Position numbers and translations under genes: made by a program
The notes under the pieces: model-generated
Databases searched by the model: none
What the model was told of the DNA's origin: nothing
What the model saw: the letters and a program-made list of their open reading frames with translations, nothing else
Shown: one piece after another, positions 15,893-25,761 of the stretch
Numbering within the stretch: position 1 is the stretch's first letter
Layout of the letters: each line of letters begins with the position of its first letter
NCBI RefSeq assembly: GCF_009746585.1
Contig: NZ_WRPO01000007.1
Coordinates: 99,586 to 163,585 of the forward strand
Direction: 5' to 3'
Source of the DNA: Novosphingobium aquimarinum
Lineage (GTDB): Bacteria; Pseudomonadota; Alphaproteobacteria; Sphingomonadales; Sphingomonadaceae
Length of the DNA: 64,000 nt

Positions 15893-17688
15893 CCGTCCTT
15901 CCGACGGCCAGGACCGGGCTTCTTCTTGTTCTTGGCATAGGGCGGCGCGCCATCGTTCGATCTCTGGGCTTTGCCGGGGCCCTTGCGGTGCGGTTTGGCC
16001 TGGTACTTCGGCGGGCCGCCATGGCCGCCAGGCCGCGCATTCCTTCGGTTCTGCCTTGCGGTTTCGCGAGGCGGTTCCGTCGATTGCACGATCTGGACCG
16101 CTTCTTCCTCGGTCTCGGAACCGGCGGTCCGCTGCAGGGCTTCGCCGAACTTGCCGACGATGGCGCGCGGAACCTGGAAATGGGTCTCGTCCTGCCCGAT
16201 GCGGATCGCCCCGATCTCGTTGCGGGTGATGTGACCACGACGGCACAGCAGCGGCAGGATCCAGCGCGGATCGGCATTCTGGCGCCGTCCGACGTCCATG
16301 CGGAACCAGACCACGTCCTCGAAGCCGGGACGATGCCGTTCCTTCTGCGCTTCGCGCCGTGCCTCGGGCGTGTTCTGGATCAGATCTTCCGGCTCGGGCA
16401 TCTTGGCGCGGTGCGCATGCACCAGCATCGCCGCGATGTCTTCCGGGGTCCGTTCGGCGAGCAGGCGCTGGGCAAGCTCGCGATCGGTATCGTTGAGCTC
16501 GACCGGCTCGAGCAAGGTCGCGACCAGGCGCTCGCGATCCTGCTTGGCGATGGCTTCGCGGCTCGGGGCCTCGATCCAGTCCGCCTGGATCTTCGCGCGG
16601 TTGAGCATGGCCTCGACGCGCCGGCGACGGGGATAGGGAACGATCAGGACCGCCGTCCCCTTCTTGCCGGCGCGCCCCGTGCGGCCGGACCGGTGCTGCA
16701 GCACTTCGTCGTCCCGAGGGATTTCCACATGGATGACGAGAGTCAGCGTCGGCAGATCGATGCCGCGCGCGGCGACGTCGGTCGCGACGCAAACCCGCAC
16801 ACGCCGATCGCGCAGCGCCTGCAGCGCCTGATTGCGCTCGGACTGGGAGTGCTCGCCCGACAGCGCCACGGCGGTGAATCCGCGCTCCTGCAGAGTCGCG
16901 TGCAAGTGGCGCACGTTGTCGCGCGTCGCGCAGAACAGGATGGCGGTTTCCGCCTCATGGAAGCGTAGCAGGTTGACCACCGCGTTTTCGATCTCGGACG
17001 GCGAGACGGTGACGGCCTGATACGAGATGTCGCCATGGCCGCGGTCGTCGCCCACGGTGGAGATGCGCAAGGCATCGCGCTGGTAACGCCGAGCCAGCGC
17101 TTCGATCGGGCGGGGCATCGTCGCGGAGAACAGCAGCGTCCGGCGCTTTTCCGGCGTCGCGTCGAGGATTTCCTCGAGATCCTCGCGGAAGCCCATGTCC
17201 AGCATCTCGTCGGCTTCATCGAGCACGACCGCCGCAAGCGCGGAAAGGTCGAGCGCGCCGCGCTCGAGGTGGTCGCGAAGACGCCCCGGCGTGCCCACCA
17301 CGATCGAAGCCCCGGCCTGCAGCGTGCGCCGCTCCTGCGAGGGATTCATGCCGCCGACGCACGTCGCGATGCGCGCGCCGGTCTTTCCATAAAGCCAGGC
17401 CAGTTCGCGACTGACCTGCAAGGCCAGTTCCCGCGTCGGCGCGATGACCAGCGCGAGCGGCGTGCGCGAGCGGGGCATCGTCCCGTCGCTGCCGATGAGT
17501 TCGCCGGCCATCGCCAATCCGAAGGCCACGGTCTTTCCTGAGCCGGTTTGGGCGGAGACGACGAGGTCGCGTCCCAGGGCCTGGGGCTCCAGGACCGCGG
17601 CTTGGACGGGAGTGGGGCTGTCATAGCCACGCTCGGCGAGGGCATCGCCGAATAACGACGGGAGGTTTGAAAAGGGCATTGAACTCAC
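15889..17688 (-). CDS. DEAD-box ATP-dependent RNA helicase, DeaD/CsdA-type with C-terminal RNA-binding domain
   Basis: RNA helicase of 599 residues. All core motifs are intact: Q motif SPTPVQAAVL, motif I AQTGSGKT, Ia APTRELALQ, Ib TPGRLRDHL, II DEAD, III SAT, V TDVAARGIDLP and VI HRSGRTGRAGK. After the core, a DbpA/CsdA-like RNA-binding domain (about 440-515, including WILPLLCRRGHITRNEIGAIRIG) and a basic, glycine-rich tail (from about 545) point to ribosome assembly or cold-response roles. The first codon is GTG at 17688; an ATG at 17679 (MPFSNLP) is an equally good start. It is translationally coupled to the DUF188 gene. Confidence 0.93.
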   Translation of the reverse strand: MSSMPFSNLPSLFGDALAERGYDSPTPVQAAVLEPQALGRDLVVSAQTGSGKTVAFGLAMAGELIGSDGTMPRSRTPLALVIAPTRELALQVSRELAWLYGKTGARIATCVGGMNPSQERRTLQAGASIVVGTPGRLRDHLERGALDLSALAAVVLDEADEMLDMGFREDLEEILDATPEKRRTLLFSATMPRPIEALARRYQRDALRISTVGDDRGHGDISYQAVTVSPSEIENAVVNLLRFHEAETAILFCATRDNVRHLHATLQERGFTAVALSGEHSQSERNQALQALRDRRVRVCVATDVAARGIDLPTLTLVIHVEIPRDDEVLQHRSGRTGRAGKKGTAVLIVPYPRRRRVEAMLNRAKIQADWIEAPSREAIAKQDRERLVATLLEPVELNDTDRELAQRLLAERTPEDIAAMLVHAHRAKMPEPEDLIQNTPEARREAQKERHRPGFEDVVWFRMDVGRRQNADPRWILPLLCRRGHITRNEIGAIRIGQDETHFQVPRAIVGKFGEALQRTAGSETEEEAVQIVQSTEPPRETARQNRRNARPGGHGGPPKYQAKPHRKGPGKAQRSNDGAPPYAKNKKKPGPGRRKDG

Positions 17689-17690
17689 AT

Positions 17691-18161
17691 TTTAAGGCTC
17701 GGCGCGCGAAATTGCGCGACCAGCGGCCGTCGGATCGATGGGGCAGCGGCCGGCTGCACGAGACTTCGCATGTGCCCGGCCAGTCCATCGCATCGACAGC
17801 TCCGCCGGCCTCCTACATGTTTGTGACGCGTTTGGCTTCGAAAGATTTCGAAGAAAATTCCAGGCCCTGCCTAAGCCCGTCTTGCTCCCCACGCGGAACA
17901 GCGGGACTTGCGCACCACTGCGGCCCCCGCTCGCCATCGCGACGCCCTCGCATCGAAGCGTGCCCATGTCGGCGAAGTGCAACGAGGGTTGCCCGTCCCG
18001 AGCTGCTGCGGAAAAATGCAAATAAACATTCTTCAATATATGCATTTGCATTGACAATGTTGATGGTTGGCGTACGTTTGCCTCAGAAACTCAAAAAGAT
18101 TGCATCTGGGGGACCCGCCGAAACCAAAGTTCCAGGGGGATTTGTGGGCCAATTTATTTCG
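17691..18161. other. Intergenic region with the helicase promoter and TonB-receptor promoter
   Basis: No gene supported in about 470 bases; the plus-strand frame is open but has low-complexity coding potential and no family match. The left part should hold the helicase promoter. The right part (from about 18010) turns sharply AT-rich and contains the element described at 18027-18059, a TTGACA hexamer at 18051-18056 and TACGTT at 18073-18078 (16-base spacer), a plausible receptor promoter. Confidence 0.6.
18027..18059. promoter_or_regulatory. Putative MarR-type operator upstream of the TonB receptor
   Basis: The core ATATGCA-TT-TGCATTG (18038-18053) is an imperfect inverted repeat that matches the perfect repeat at 28226-28241 next to marR; the shared core is TATATGCAWWTGCAT. 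Over the 33-base span, 22 positions agree between the two loci. The right arm overlaps a TTGACA -35-like hexamer, so repressor occupancy would block the receptor promoter. Regulation by the marR product is inferred. Confidence 0.65.
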
Positions 18162-21137
18162 ATGAGAACCGCGTTCAACGCGATCCTTTGCACTGCCAGC
18201 TCGACCATCGCCATGGCGACCGCGGCACATGCGCAAGTTAGTCCTGTGGAGGAGCCGGCAGGTGGCGAGGCCATCGTCGTCACCGGTTCGCGCATTGCGA
18301 CGCAGAACGTGGAATCGGTCAGCCCGATCGCCGTTGTCGGCGAAGAGGAGCTGACGCTCACGGGTACGGCGACTGTCGAGTCGCTGCTCAACACGCTGCC
18401 GCAAGTCGTGCCGGGCGAAGGTGCGTTTACCAATAACGAGACCAGCGCCGCATCCACTCTCGACTTGCGCGGTCTCGGGCCGCAGCGCAATCTCATCCTC
18501 GTCAACGGACGGCGCTTCGTCTTCTTCGACGCGCGCCAGATCGTCGACGTCAATACGATCCCGACCGCGCTGGTGAAGCGCGTCGAGCTCATCACCGGCG
18601 GTTCTTCGGCCGTCTACGGCTCGGACGCGGTGTCGGGCGTCGTCAACTTCATCCTCAAGGACGACATGGACGGGGTGGAAGCCTCGACCCAGTACGACAT
18701 CACCGCGGCTGGCGATTCCGCGCGCTTCAATCTCGATCTCGTGGCCGGCGCGAACTTCGCCGACGATCGCGGCAATGTCACGGTCTTCTACAACTACTAC
18801 AACCGCGAGCCGACCTTTGCCGATGCGCGCGCCCGTTCGGCTTGCTTTCTGGAAGATACCGTCGTCAACGGCTCTCCGGCGCTCGCCTGCGGCGGTAGCG
18901 CGGGCATCCCGAACGGTCGCATTGCCGGGCTTCCCGCCGGCGCCGCGCTCAACGCGCGTCCCGGGGTTCAGAGCGCCCTTGCCGCGCTGGGGCTTTCGAA
19001 CCTGACGTCGAACGGCTTCAAGTTCGACGATACCGGCTCGCAAGTCAGCCCCTTCGTGGTGCCGGGCGATCGCTACAACTTCAACCCGCTGAATTACCTG
19101 CAGCTTCCGCTGGTCCGCAACCAGTTCGGCGGCATGGCGCACTACGAAGTGACACCGGGGATCGAGGCCTACTTCGAAGGTCTCTACAGCTCGAACCGCA
19201 CCAAAACGCAGTATGCCGCGACGCCGGTGACGGGCAGCTATTCGATCCAGGTCGACAGCCCGTTCCTGACGCCCGGTTTGCAGGACCTGTTCCGCGCGCT
19301 CGATCAGAGCGAAGGGACCGTGCAGCTCGATGCGAACAACAACCCGGTGCTGGGTGCCAACGGACGACCCGTCCTGATTCCGGCGGCCACGCGCGGCGAC
19401 GGCTACACGACCGTCAGTATCGGCCGCCGTATCGCCGAAGGTTCGACCCGCAACGCGAATTACGATCGCGACGCCTATCGCTTCGTGGGCGGTCTGCGGG
19501 GCGACATCGGGTCGCTCAGCGAAGGCTTCATGACCGATCTGCAGTGGGATGCCTACTACTCCTACGCGAAGTCGAAGAACGTGCTGACGACGACCGGCAA
19601 CATCGTCGCCTCGCGCTATGCGCAGGGCGTCACCACGCGCTTCGACGACAACGGCAATCTCGTCTGCGTCAATCCGGCGAATGGCTGCGTACCGCTCAAC
19701 ATCTTCGGCCCGAACATTTCGGCCGAGGGCATCGATTTCATAACCGAGCGGCAAGTCAGCACGTATGAGACCTCGATGAAGGTCGCGACGGCTTCGGTCA
19801 CCGGGACACTGCTCGAATTGCCCGCCGGCCCCGCCGGCTTCGCGGCCGGTTTCGAATGGCGCGAGGTTTCCGCCGAATTCAATCCGGCAACCGGCAGCGT
19901 CGGACAAGTGGGTGAGCCGACCTTCGGCGAATACGACATCAAGGAATTCTTCGGCGAGCTTCGCCTGCCCGTATTCACCGGCTTCGAACTGAACGGCGCG
20001 TTCCGGTATTCGGACTACTCGCTCGACAACGTGAAGGGCGTGTGGACGTACGGCGGCGGCGCGACGTGGCAAGTGTTCGATGCCCTGCGCGTGCGCGGTC
20101 AGTACCAACGCGCGGTGCGTGCGCCGAGCGTGAACGAGCTTTTCTCCGCCCAGTCGCGCGTCTCGGAAGCCGCCAGCGATCCTTGTGCGCTTGCCTCGGC
20201 TGCCAGCGATTCCGCGATCCGAGCGCTCTGCGTGGCGACCGGTGTCCCCAACGGCATCGTCGGCACCAGCGGCGTGCAGCCGAGCTTCCAGGTCTCGGGC
20301 ATCGTCGGCGGCAATCCCGACCTCGAAGAGGAATCGACGGATACCTATACCGTTGGCGCCGTGTTCGAGCCGATGCCGCGTCTCGTCGTTACGCTCGATT
20401 ACTACAACATCACGGTAAACGATGCGATCGCGCGGCTGGGTGGTTCGATCAACAACGTCTTCGATCTGTGCTACAATCAGGTGCAGGACGCGAACAGCCC
20501 GTATTGCCGTTCGATCATCCGTCAGGACGACGGCACGATCGGCACGGGTACGAATGCCGCGGGTCAGAATAGCGGCGTCAGCGTGCTCTTCGCCAACATC
20601 GGCAAGATCCAGACCGACGGTATCGATCTTGGCCTCAGCTACTCGATCCCGGTGGGTATGATCGGCGACAACGAGGCGCTGCTCAACATCTCGACGACGG
20701 CGAACTGGCTCAACAGCTTTGATGTGACCGCGGTGGCGGCGCTGCCCGATCGCGTCAACGAATGCGCAGGCGCGTTCGGCCTCACTTGCGGGGAGCCCTT
20801 GCCCGAGTTCAAGGCGAACACGCGGCTGACGCTCAAGGTGGGCGGCTTCACCGGAAGCCTGCGCTGGCGTTACCAGGGCAAGGTGACCGATGACCGTGTC
20901 ATTCGTGGCGTCGCGGCGGCCAGCGCGCTGCCGGTGCCTGAGATCAAGCCGGAGAACTACTTCGACATCTCGTTCAGCTACGACATGGAGCATTACTCGC
21001 TGTTCGGCGGCGTGCTCAACGCGCTGGACAATCACCAGCAATTGATCGGCAGCGCGCAGGAGCAGTTGAACACTTATCCGAGCACGTACGACCCGCTCGG
21101 CATCCGCTTCTTCCTCGGCGCCAAGCTGCGGTTCTGA
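18162..21137 (+). CDS. TonB-dependent outer-membrane receptor (large, sphingomonad type)
   Basis: Active outer-membrane importer of 991 residues. A signal peptide (MRTAFNAILCTASSTIAMATAAHAQ) precedes a TonB-box-like EAIVVTGSRI and the plug domain (LLNTLPQVVPGEGAF, GPQRNLILVNGRRF, KRVELITGGSSAVYGSDAVSGVVNFILKDDMDG). The barrel ends with LGIRFFLGAKLRF, terminal Phe. This plug type, with the NGRR and GSSAVYGSDAVAGVVN motifs, is common in sphingomonads and Caulobacter. Start choice: ATG 18162; a GTG at 18144 has a closer AGGGGGA and would add six residues. A MarR-like operator lies upstream; neighbours suggest peptide, amide or amino-acid-derived substrates. Confidence 0.92.
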   Translation: MRTAFNAILCTASSTIAMATAAHAQVSPVEEPAGGEAIVVTGSRIATQNVESVSPIAVVGEEELTLTGTATVESLLNTLPQVVPGEGAFTNNETSAASTLDLRGLGPQRNLILVNGRRFVFFDARQIVDVNTIPTALVKRVELITGGSSAVYGSDAVSGVVNFILKDDMDGVEASTQYDITAAGDSARFNLDLVAGANFADDRGNVTVFYNYYNREPTFADARARSACFLEDTVVNGSPALACGGSAGIPNGRIAGLPAGAALNARPGVQSALAALGLSNLTSNGFKFDDTGSQVSPFVVPGDRYNFNPLNYLQLPLVRNQFGGMAHYEVTPGIEAYFEGLYSSNRTKTQYAATPVTGSYSIQVDSPFLTPGLQDLFRALDQSEGTVQLDANNNPVLGANGRPVLIPAATRGDGYTTVSIGRRIAEGSTRNANYDRDAYRFVGGLRGDIGSLSEGFMTDLQWDAYYSYAKSKNVLTTTGNIVASRYAQGVTTRFDDNGNLVCVNPANGCVPLNIFGPNISAEGIDFITERQVSTYETSMKVATASVTGTLLELPAGPAGFAAGFEWREVSAEFNPATGSVGQVGEPTFGEYDIKEFFGELRLPVFTGFELNGAFRYSDYSLDNVKGVWTYGGGATWQVFDALRVRGQYQRAVRAPSVNELFSAQSRVSEAASDPCALASAASDSAIRALCVATGVPNGIVGTSGVQPSFQVSGIVGGNPDLEEESTDTYTVGAVFEPMPRLVVTLDYYNITVNDAIARLGGSINNVFDLCYNQVQDANSPYCRSIIRQDDGTIGTGTNAAGQNSGVSVLFANIGKIQTDGIDLGLSYSIPVGMIGDNEALLNISTTANWLNSFDVTAVAALPDRVNECAGAFGLTCGEPLPEFKANTRLTLKVGGFTGSLRWRYQGKVTDDRVIRGVAAASALPVPEIKPENYFDISFSYDMEHYSLFGGVLNALDNHQQLIGSAQEQLNTYPSTYDPLGIRFFLGAKLRF

Positions 21138-21156
21138 GCCAGCACTAACGACCCGG

Positions 21157-21189
21157 CGGCCCGCCCTGCGTTCATCGCAGGGCGGGCCG
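21157..21189. terminator. Bidirectional intrinsic terminator between the TonB receptor and the TPR oxygenase
   Basis: A perfect 14-base-pair stem (CGGCCCGCCCTGCG pairs with CGCAGGGCGGGCCG) around the loop TTCAT, followed on the plus strand by TTCTCTTT. It sits between two convergent genes. Confidence 0.85.
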
Positions 21190-21205
21190 TTCTCTTTGTG
21201 TCGGA

Positions 21206-23023
21206 TCAGGCCGGAACGACGTCGAAGGCGACGGTCAGCCGCGGCTGATCGCTGCGAAACGGCACGGTGCCGTGATAGAGGTACGAGGGAAACAGCGCGA
21301 GCAGGCCGGGGCGGGGCCGTACGATTTGAGCCACCTGGTCTGCAGGGCCGCAATCGAGGTTCGAGCGTCCGAGCACCAAGCAGCCCGCATCGTCTTCACC
21401 CTGCGCAATCGTATCGGGAACCGAGACGTAGTAGCAGGAGCTGATCCAGCCCGCAGGGTGGATGTGACTGAGATGATGGCCCTCGCTCGCCAGCCTCACT
21501 GACCACGATCCGGAAAATCGGAACTGCGCGGACTTGCGCGCAAACAGCGGATGGCTTTCGTCATCCGGCATGCGCGCGATGTAATCCGTGATGGCGTTCT
21601 CCAGCATCGCGCGCAACGAGCGCAGCAGCGGCTCGCGCCGATCGAGCAATTCGCCCACCGTCTGCGTGCCGTTGCGCAAGGTCTGGTCGAGCGGATGCTG
21701 CCGGTGGTGGTGAAGCTGGCCCAGCAGAGCAGCAAGATCGCGGTTGAATTGGGTAATGTCGGCATAGCCCGGCGGCGGTGCGAGGACGCCGGACCAGACC
21801 GTGCGCTCGGCATGGATCGCCGCAGGTTCCCGTTCCTCGCCGGTCAAGCGTCGATGGAGTTGATCGAGCGCGATGCCTTGCTGATCGAAGGGCAGAGCGT
21901 CGCGCAATGGTTGCAGGGCGTCGCGGGCTTCCTCGAGCCGTCCCATCTCGAGCAGCAGCCGCACCCATTCGTAGCGCGCGCCGTGATCGGGCGGCGATGC
22001 CAGCGCGGCCTTGCGCAGCGGCGCGATCGCTTCTTCCCGTGCCGGGCCCTTGTGCGTCGCGAGGGCCTGGCCGAGGCGGTAGCATATTTCCGGCGTTTCC
22101 AGCCCGCGCGCGATGGCATCGCGCAGGATGCCAACGGCTTGCTCGACCTGTCCTACCTGACTGAGCTTGGCAGCCAGATCGGCGAGGAGCGGAGTGTCGT
22201 CGGGGTTGCGGACGAGCGCTTGCCCGTAGCTTTCGAGGTAACGCTCGCTGTCCCCGTGTTGCCAAAGCAGACGACTGAGAGAGTCGTGCGCTTCGCGCGA
22301 GCCGGGGCGCGCCGCGATGGCCTGGCGATAGGCCGCGATCGCTGCCTCGATCTCACCCAGCTCCTGGCGACAGTGGCCCAGGACGAAGCTGGCCTCATAC
22401 ATGCCGGGGCGCAGCCTCAGGCACTCTTCCAGCAGCAGCGCCGCATCCTGCGGTCGCCCGCCCAGACGCAGCGCGACAGCCAGGTTGTAGAGCGTGCCCA
22501 CATGACCGGGGCGCAGCTGCGCCGCGCGAGTCAGGGCCTCGATCGCCTCGTCATGCTCGCCTTGCGTACGCAGCGCCCGACCCAACGACGACCACGCACG
22601 GCCATTCCCCGGCGCCGCGGTGACCGCCGAGCGGAGCGTCGCGACAGCGGCGTCGGCGGCGCCATCGGCCAGCTCGCATTCGCCGAGCGCGATCCGGGCA
22701 TCGAGAAAGTCTGGCGCGAGCGCGAGGGCCGCTTCGTAGGCCTTTCGCGCCGCTTCCCGTTCGCCAAGCGCGAGCAGGGCATTGCCCAGGCCATGCTGCA
22801 CGTGCGGTTGCGCGGGGCGGGCGGCAAGCGATTGGCGGAACAGCTCCGCCGCTCCGCGCTGATCGCCTTGCTTGCGCAGCAGCATGCCGGACAATTGCAG
22901 GACATCTGCATCTGCCGGCCAGCGCTCGCGCAGCCGGTCGAGCCGCTGCCGAGCGTCTTTGTCGCGGCCCGCGCGCAGCGCTGCGAGCGCGTCTGCCAGT
23001 CCCTGTTGCAATGGTTCGGTCAC
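21206..23023 (-). CDS. TPR-repeat protein with C-terminal putative 2OG-Fe(II) oxygenase domain
   Basis: A 605-residue soluble protein. About ten TPR units fill residues 1-380 (for example LLRKQGDQRGAAELFRQSLAARP and LGRALRTQGEHDEAIEALTRAAQLRP). The C-terminal 200 residues resemble the putative 2OG-Fe(II) oxygenase family PF13759: HIHPAGWISSCYYVSVP (His520/His522 region), a distal SYLYHGTVPF (His584) and Arg595 in PRLTVAFD, plausible iron and 2-oxoglutarate ligands. The family is thought to hydroxylate proteins or peptides; the substrate is unknown. It is convergent with the TonB receptor across a shared terminator, a pairing recurrent in sphingomonads. Confidence 0.85.
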   Translation of the reverse strand: MTEPLQQGLADALAALRAGRDKDARQRLDRLRERWPADADVLQLSGMLLRKQGDQRGAAELFRQSLAARPAQPHVQHGLGNALLALGEREAARKAYEAALALAPDFLDARIALGECELADGAADAAVATLRSAVTAAPGNGRAWSSLGRALRTQGEHDEAIEALTRAAQLRPGHVGTLYNLAVALRLGGRPQDAALLLEECLRLRPGMYEASFVLGHCRQELGEIEAAIAAYRQAIAARPGSREAHDSLSRLLWQHGDSERYLESYGQALVRNPDDTPLLADLAAKLSQVGQVEQAVGILRDAIARGLETPEICYRLGQALATHKGPAREEAIAPLRKAALASPPDHGARYEWVRLLLEMGRLEEARDALQPLRDALPFDQQGIALDQLHRRLTGEEREPAAIHAERTVWSGVLAPPPGYADITQFNRDLAALLGQLHHHRQHPLDQTLRNGTQTVGELLDRREPLLRSLRAMLENAITDYIARMPDDESHPLFARKSAQFRFSGSWSVRLASEGHHLSHIHPAGWISSCYYVSVPDTIAQGEDDAGCLVLGRSNLDCGPADQVAQIVRPRPGLLALFPSYLYHGTVPFRSDQPRLTVAFDVVPA

Positions 23024-23066
23024 GTCAGAACGACCATACCACGGCCATCGCGCAAGGGGAGGGGCG

Positions 23067-24245
23067 TCAGCCCTCCGACTGGCCGTTGAAGAAGCGCGAC
23101 AGGCGTTCGAGCGCCTCGTCCAGCCGCTCTTCGCTTTCCGATCCGAAGCACAGACGCAAGTGGCCTTCGCCCGCCGGCCCGTAGAAGCTGCCGGCTTCCA
23201 CCACGACGTGGGCGTCCTCGAGTATGGCTTCGGCGATCGCCTGCGAGGGGCGCCCGAGCGCGCTCACGTCGGGAAAAGCATAGATCGTGCCTTGCGGGAC
23301 TGCACACGTGACGCCCGGCATCTGGTTGAGCGCGCGCACCATCTTGTCGCGCCGGACCCGATCGGCCTCTTTCATCCGCCTTGCGCTTTCATTGCCGCTC
23401 AGCACGGCCTCGATCGCACCGTACTGAATGAACGTGTTCACGTGCGTCACGTCGTTCATCGTGATGGCCATCATGGCCTTGACGATCGCCGGCGGCGCGA
23501 TCGCGCAGCCCAGCCGCCAGCCGTCCATCGCATAGGCCTTGGTGAAGGCGAGGAACGTGATGGTACGCTCGTACATGCCGGGCAGCGAGGCGATGCTGCA
23601 ATGCTTGCTGTCGTCGTAGAGAACCTTTTCGTAGACCTCATCCGAATACACCAGCAGATCGTGGCGGATCGCGAGATCGGCCAGCGCTTCCAGCTCGGCG
23701 CGCTCGTAGACGCGGCCGGTGGGATTGCACGGATTGATCAGGACGATCGCCTTGGTGCGATCGGTGATTTTCGGCTCGATCAGCGCGGGATCGATGCGAA
23801 AGTCGTTCGCGGCATCGAGCGGAGCGGCGACCATGCGTCCGCCCGCCAGTTCCACTTTGCCGACGTGCTGGGGGTAGAACGGTTCGAGGTGAATGACTTC
23901 ATCGCCCGGATCGATCGTGGCCATGATTGCCGCAAAAGCCGCGTGCGTGAGGCCGTTGGTGACGAGGATCTCATCGGGATCGACGCTCATGGCGTTCTCG
24001 GCCTGAAGCTTGTCCGCCAGCGCCTGGCGCAGTTCCGGGATGCCGCGCATGTCGGAATAGTGCACTTCACCGGCGCGCAACGCCGCGATCGCGGCATCCT
24101 TGATGTGCTCGGGCGTGTCGTGGCACGGGCGCCCGACTTCGAGATGGATGAGGTCGGCGCCTTGCGCGGCGAGCTTCATCGCTTTCTCGTACATTCCAAA
24201 GCTCTTGGGCGAAGCCTCGCGGATTCGCCGGGCGATCTGTTCCAT
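23067..24245 (-). CDS. PLP-dependent aminotransferase, class I/II (aspartate aminotransferase fold)
   Basis: A 392-residue fold-type I aminotransferase. PLP-site residues are visible: NPCNPTGRVY (Asn174), YSDEVYEKVLY (Asp202), the Schiff-base lysine in FTKAYAMDGWRLG (Lys236) with the phosphate-binding Arg244, and the substrate-carboxylate Arg in GHLRLCFGSESEE. Amino-donor specificity cannot be read. The ATG at 24245 (MEQIARRIREASPKSFGMYEKA) has AAGGA 9 bases upstream. It follows the amidohydrolase pair after 79 bases, which suggests a role in using the amino acids they release. Confidence 0.9.
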   Translation of the reverse strand: MEQIARRIREASPKSFGMYEKAMKLAAQGADLIHLEVGRPCHDTPEHIKDAAIAALRAGEVHYSDMRGIPELRQALADKLQAENAMSVDPDEILVTNGLTHAAFAAIMATIDPGDEVIHLEPFYPQHVGKVELAGGRMVAAPLDAANDFRIDPALIEPKITDRTKAIVLINPCNPTGRVYERAELEALADLAIRHDLLVYSDEVYEKVLYDDSKHCSIASLPGMYERTITFLAFTKAYAMDGWRLGCAIAPPAIVKAMMAITMNDVTHVNTFIQYGAIEAVLSGNESARRMKEADRVRRDKMVRALNQMPGVTCAVPQGTIYAFPDVSALGRPSQAIAEAILEDAHVVVEAGSFYGPAGEGHLRLCFGSESEERLDEALERLSRFFNGQSEG

Positions 24246-24324
24246 CGGGTGTCCTTGCTCGTTCCGGTTCGTGTTCTTCCCGCGCGCATTGCGGAAATAG
24301 GGAATGCGCGGGAGGAGACCTGGC

Positions 24325-25761
24325 TTAGCGCTCGGCGCGCCTGAGAGCCCGCGTGCCGCCGGCCAGCGGCAGCTTGTCTTCATCGATCAGCATGCCGTTC
24401 TTCATCACCCAGACGATCTGCTTGGCGTTGTTGACGTCCACGGTCGGGTCGGCGTTCAGCAGCACCATGTCGGCGAACTTGCCCGGCTCGATCGACCCCA
24501 GAACGTCGTCCTTGCCGAGGTGCTTGGCGCCGTTCAGCGTCGCCATCACGACGATGCGCGCAGCAGGCACGCCCGCGCTCTGCATCAGTTCCATCTCGCG
24601 ATGGACGGCGGGGCCGATGGTCTGGTCGGTGGCGATGGCGACGATACCGCCGGCGGCATCGACCATCCGCATGTTTTCCTGCGCGACCGGGGTCATGACT
24701 TTCATCCACCAGGTCCAGCCGCGCTCCTTCCATTGCGGCGCGGTCTCCTCGCGCAGCTTGCGGATCGCGTCGGCCGAAAGCGACGCTTGGTACAGCGGCT
24801 GATCGAGGAATTCGGGATGCTCGACCAGGCGGCTGTAGCCTTCGCCGATCGTCAGCGTCGTGGCCATCGGCACTTTCTTGGCGCCCATCAGCTTGGCGAA
24901 TTCTTCGGTGATCGGACCTTGGATGACCGGGTGCGCGAGGCTGTCGATCCCGGCGAAGATCGCTTCGGTCGCGCGCAATTCGCTCGAGGTGTGCGCGGTC
25001 GTGCGTAGCCCGTGCAGATTGATCTCCTGGATCACCTGCTGCATCAGCTCGATCGGGAACTTGTCGATCATCGGGCGGGTGCCCCAACCATGCTCGTCAT
25101 ACGTCAGCTTGACGACGTCCGGCTTTTGCTCCTCGAGGTAGTCGAGCAGCTTCTGGCGGTCCTGCGTCCAGTCGCCGATCTTGATCGCCATCGAGGAGCC
25201 GTGGCCGTTGGGCGAGGTCACAAGATTGCCGGTCGCGAAAATGCGCGGCGAGAGGATCTTGCCCGCGCGCTCCTCGGCGCGCAGCCCCATGATGTGCTGC
25301 GGCACGTTACCCGCATCGTAAACCGTGGTGACGCCCGAATAGAGGTAGCTGGCCAGCGCTTGGAGGCCAAGTTCGTGGGCTTCCTTCTCGACGCGCAGCA
25401 ATTCCGGCGTCGGCGATGTCCGCTCGCCCTTGCCCCGCTCGACGCCGACGAGGCGCTTGCCGTCGCCGCCACGCGCACCCTGCAAATGAATATGAACGTC
25501 CATGAGGCCAGGCATGAGGAACTTGCCGGCACCGTCGAGATGGCGACCTGGCACGGCCGGAGCCGCGGACGTCGGCGTCACGAAAGTGATATGGCCGTTC
25601 TCGACACCGACGGACATCGCCGATTGTTCAGGCTGACCGGTGCCGTCGATCAGGGTCACGTTGTCGACGATGTAATCCTCGGCGAGCGCCGGCGCGCAAA
25701 GGGCCAGCGCCAGCGAACCAACGCCCGAGGCAATCACCGTTTTGAGGGTTGGGAACTTCAT
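24325..25761 (-). CDS. Exported amidohydrolase, COG1228 (imidazolonepropionase/prolidase-like)
   Basis: Metal-dependent amidohydrolase of 478 residues with a Sec signal (MKFPTLKTVIASGVGSLALALCAPALAED), so it acts in the periplasm. Expected metal ligands are present: HIH in LMPGLMDVHIHLQGARGG, a lysine in PDVVKLTYDEHGWG, histidines in LRTTAHTSSE and DSLAHPVIQG, and the aspartate in VAIATDQTIGP. COG1228 members from Caulobacter and metagenomes hydrolyse Xaa-Pro or Xaa-Arg/Lys dipeptides, and relatives cleave amides such as ochratoxin. It overlaps the second amidohydrolase by 4 bases (ATGA). The substrate is unassigned. Confidence 0.88.
   Translation of the reverse strand: MKFPTLKTVIASGVGSLALALCAPALAEDYIVDNVTLIDGTGQPEQSAMSVGVENGHITFVTPTSAAPAVPGRHLDGAGKFLMPGLMDVHIHLQGARGGDGKRLVGVERGKGERTSPTPELLRVEKEAHELGLQALASYLYSGVTTVYDAGNVPQHIMGLRAEERAGKILSPRIFATGNLVTSPNGHGSSMAIKIGDWTQDRQKLLDYLEEQKPDVVKLTYDEHGWGTRPMIDKFPIELMQQVIQEINLHGLRTTAHTSSELRATEAIFAGIDSLAHPVIQGPITEEFAKLMGAKKVPMATTLTIGEGYSRLVEHPEFLDQPLYQASLSADAIRKLREETAPQWKERGWTWWMKVMTPVAQENMRMVDAAGGIVAIATDQTIGPAVHREMELMQSAGVPAARIVVMATLNGAKHLGKDDVLGSIEPGKFADMVLLNADPTVDVNNAKQIVWVMKNGMLIDEDKLPLAGGTRALRRAER

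Noticed and set aside
18033..21353. Very long minus-strand open frame antisense to the first TonB receptor
   Set aside because: It mirrors the receptor's third-position GC bias, has no family-like motifs, no ribosome-binding site and is arginine/valine/aspartate-rich in the pattern typical of antisense frames in high-GC DNA.
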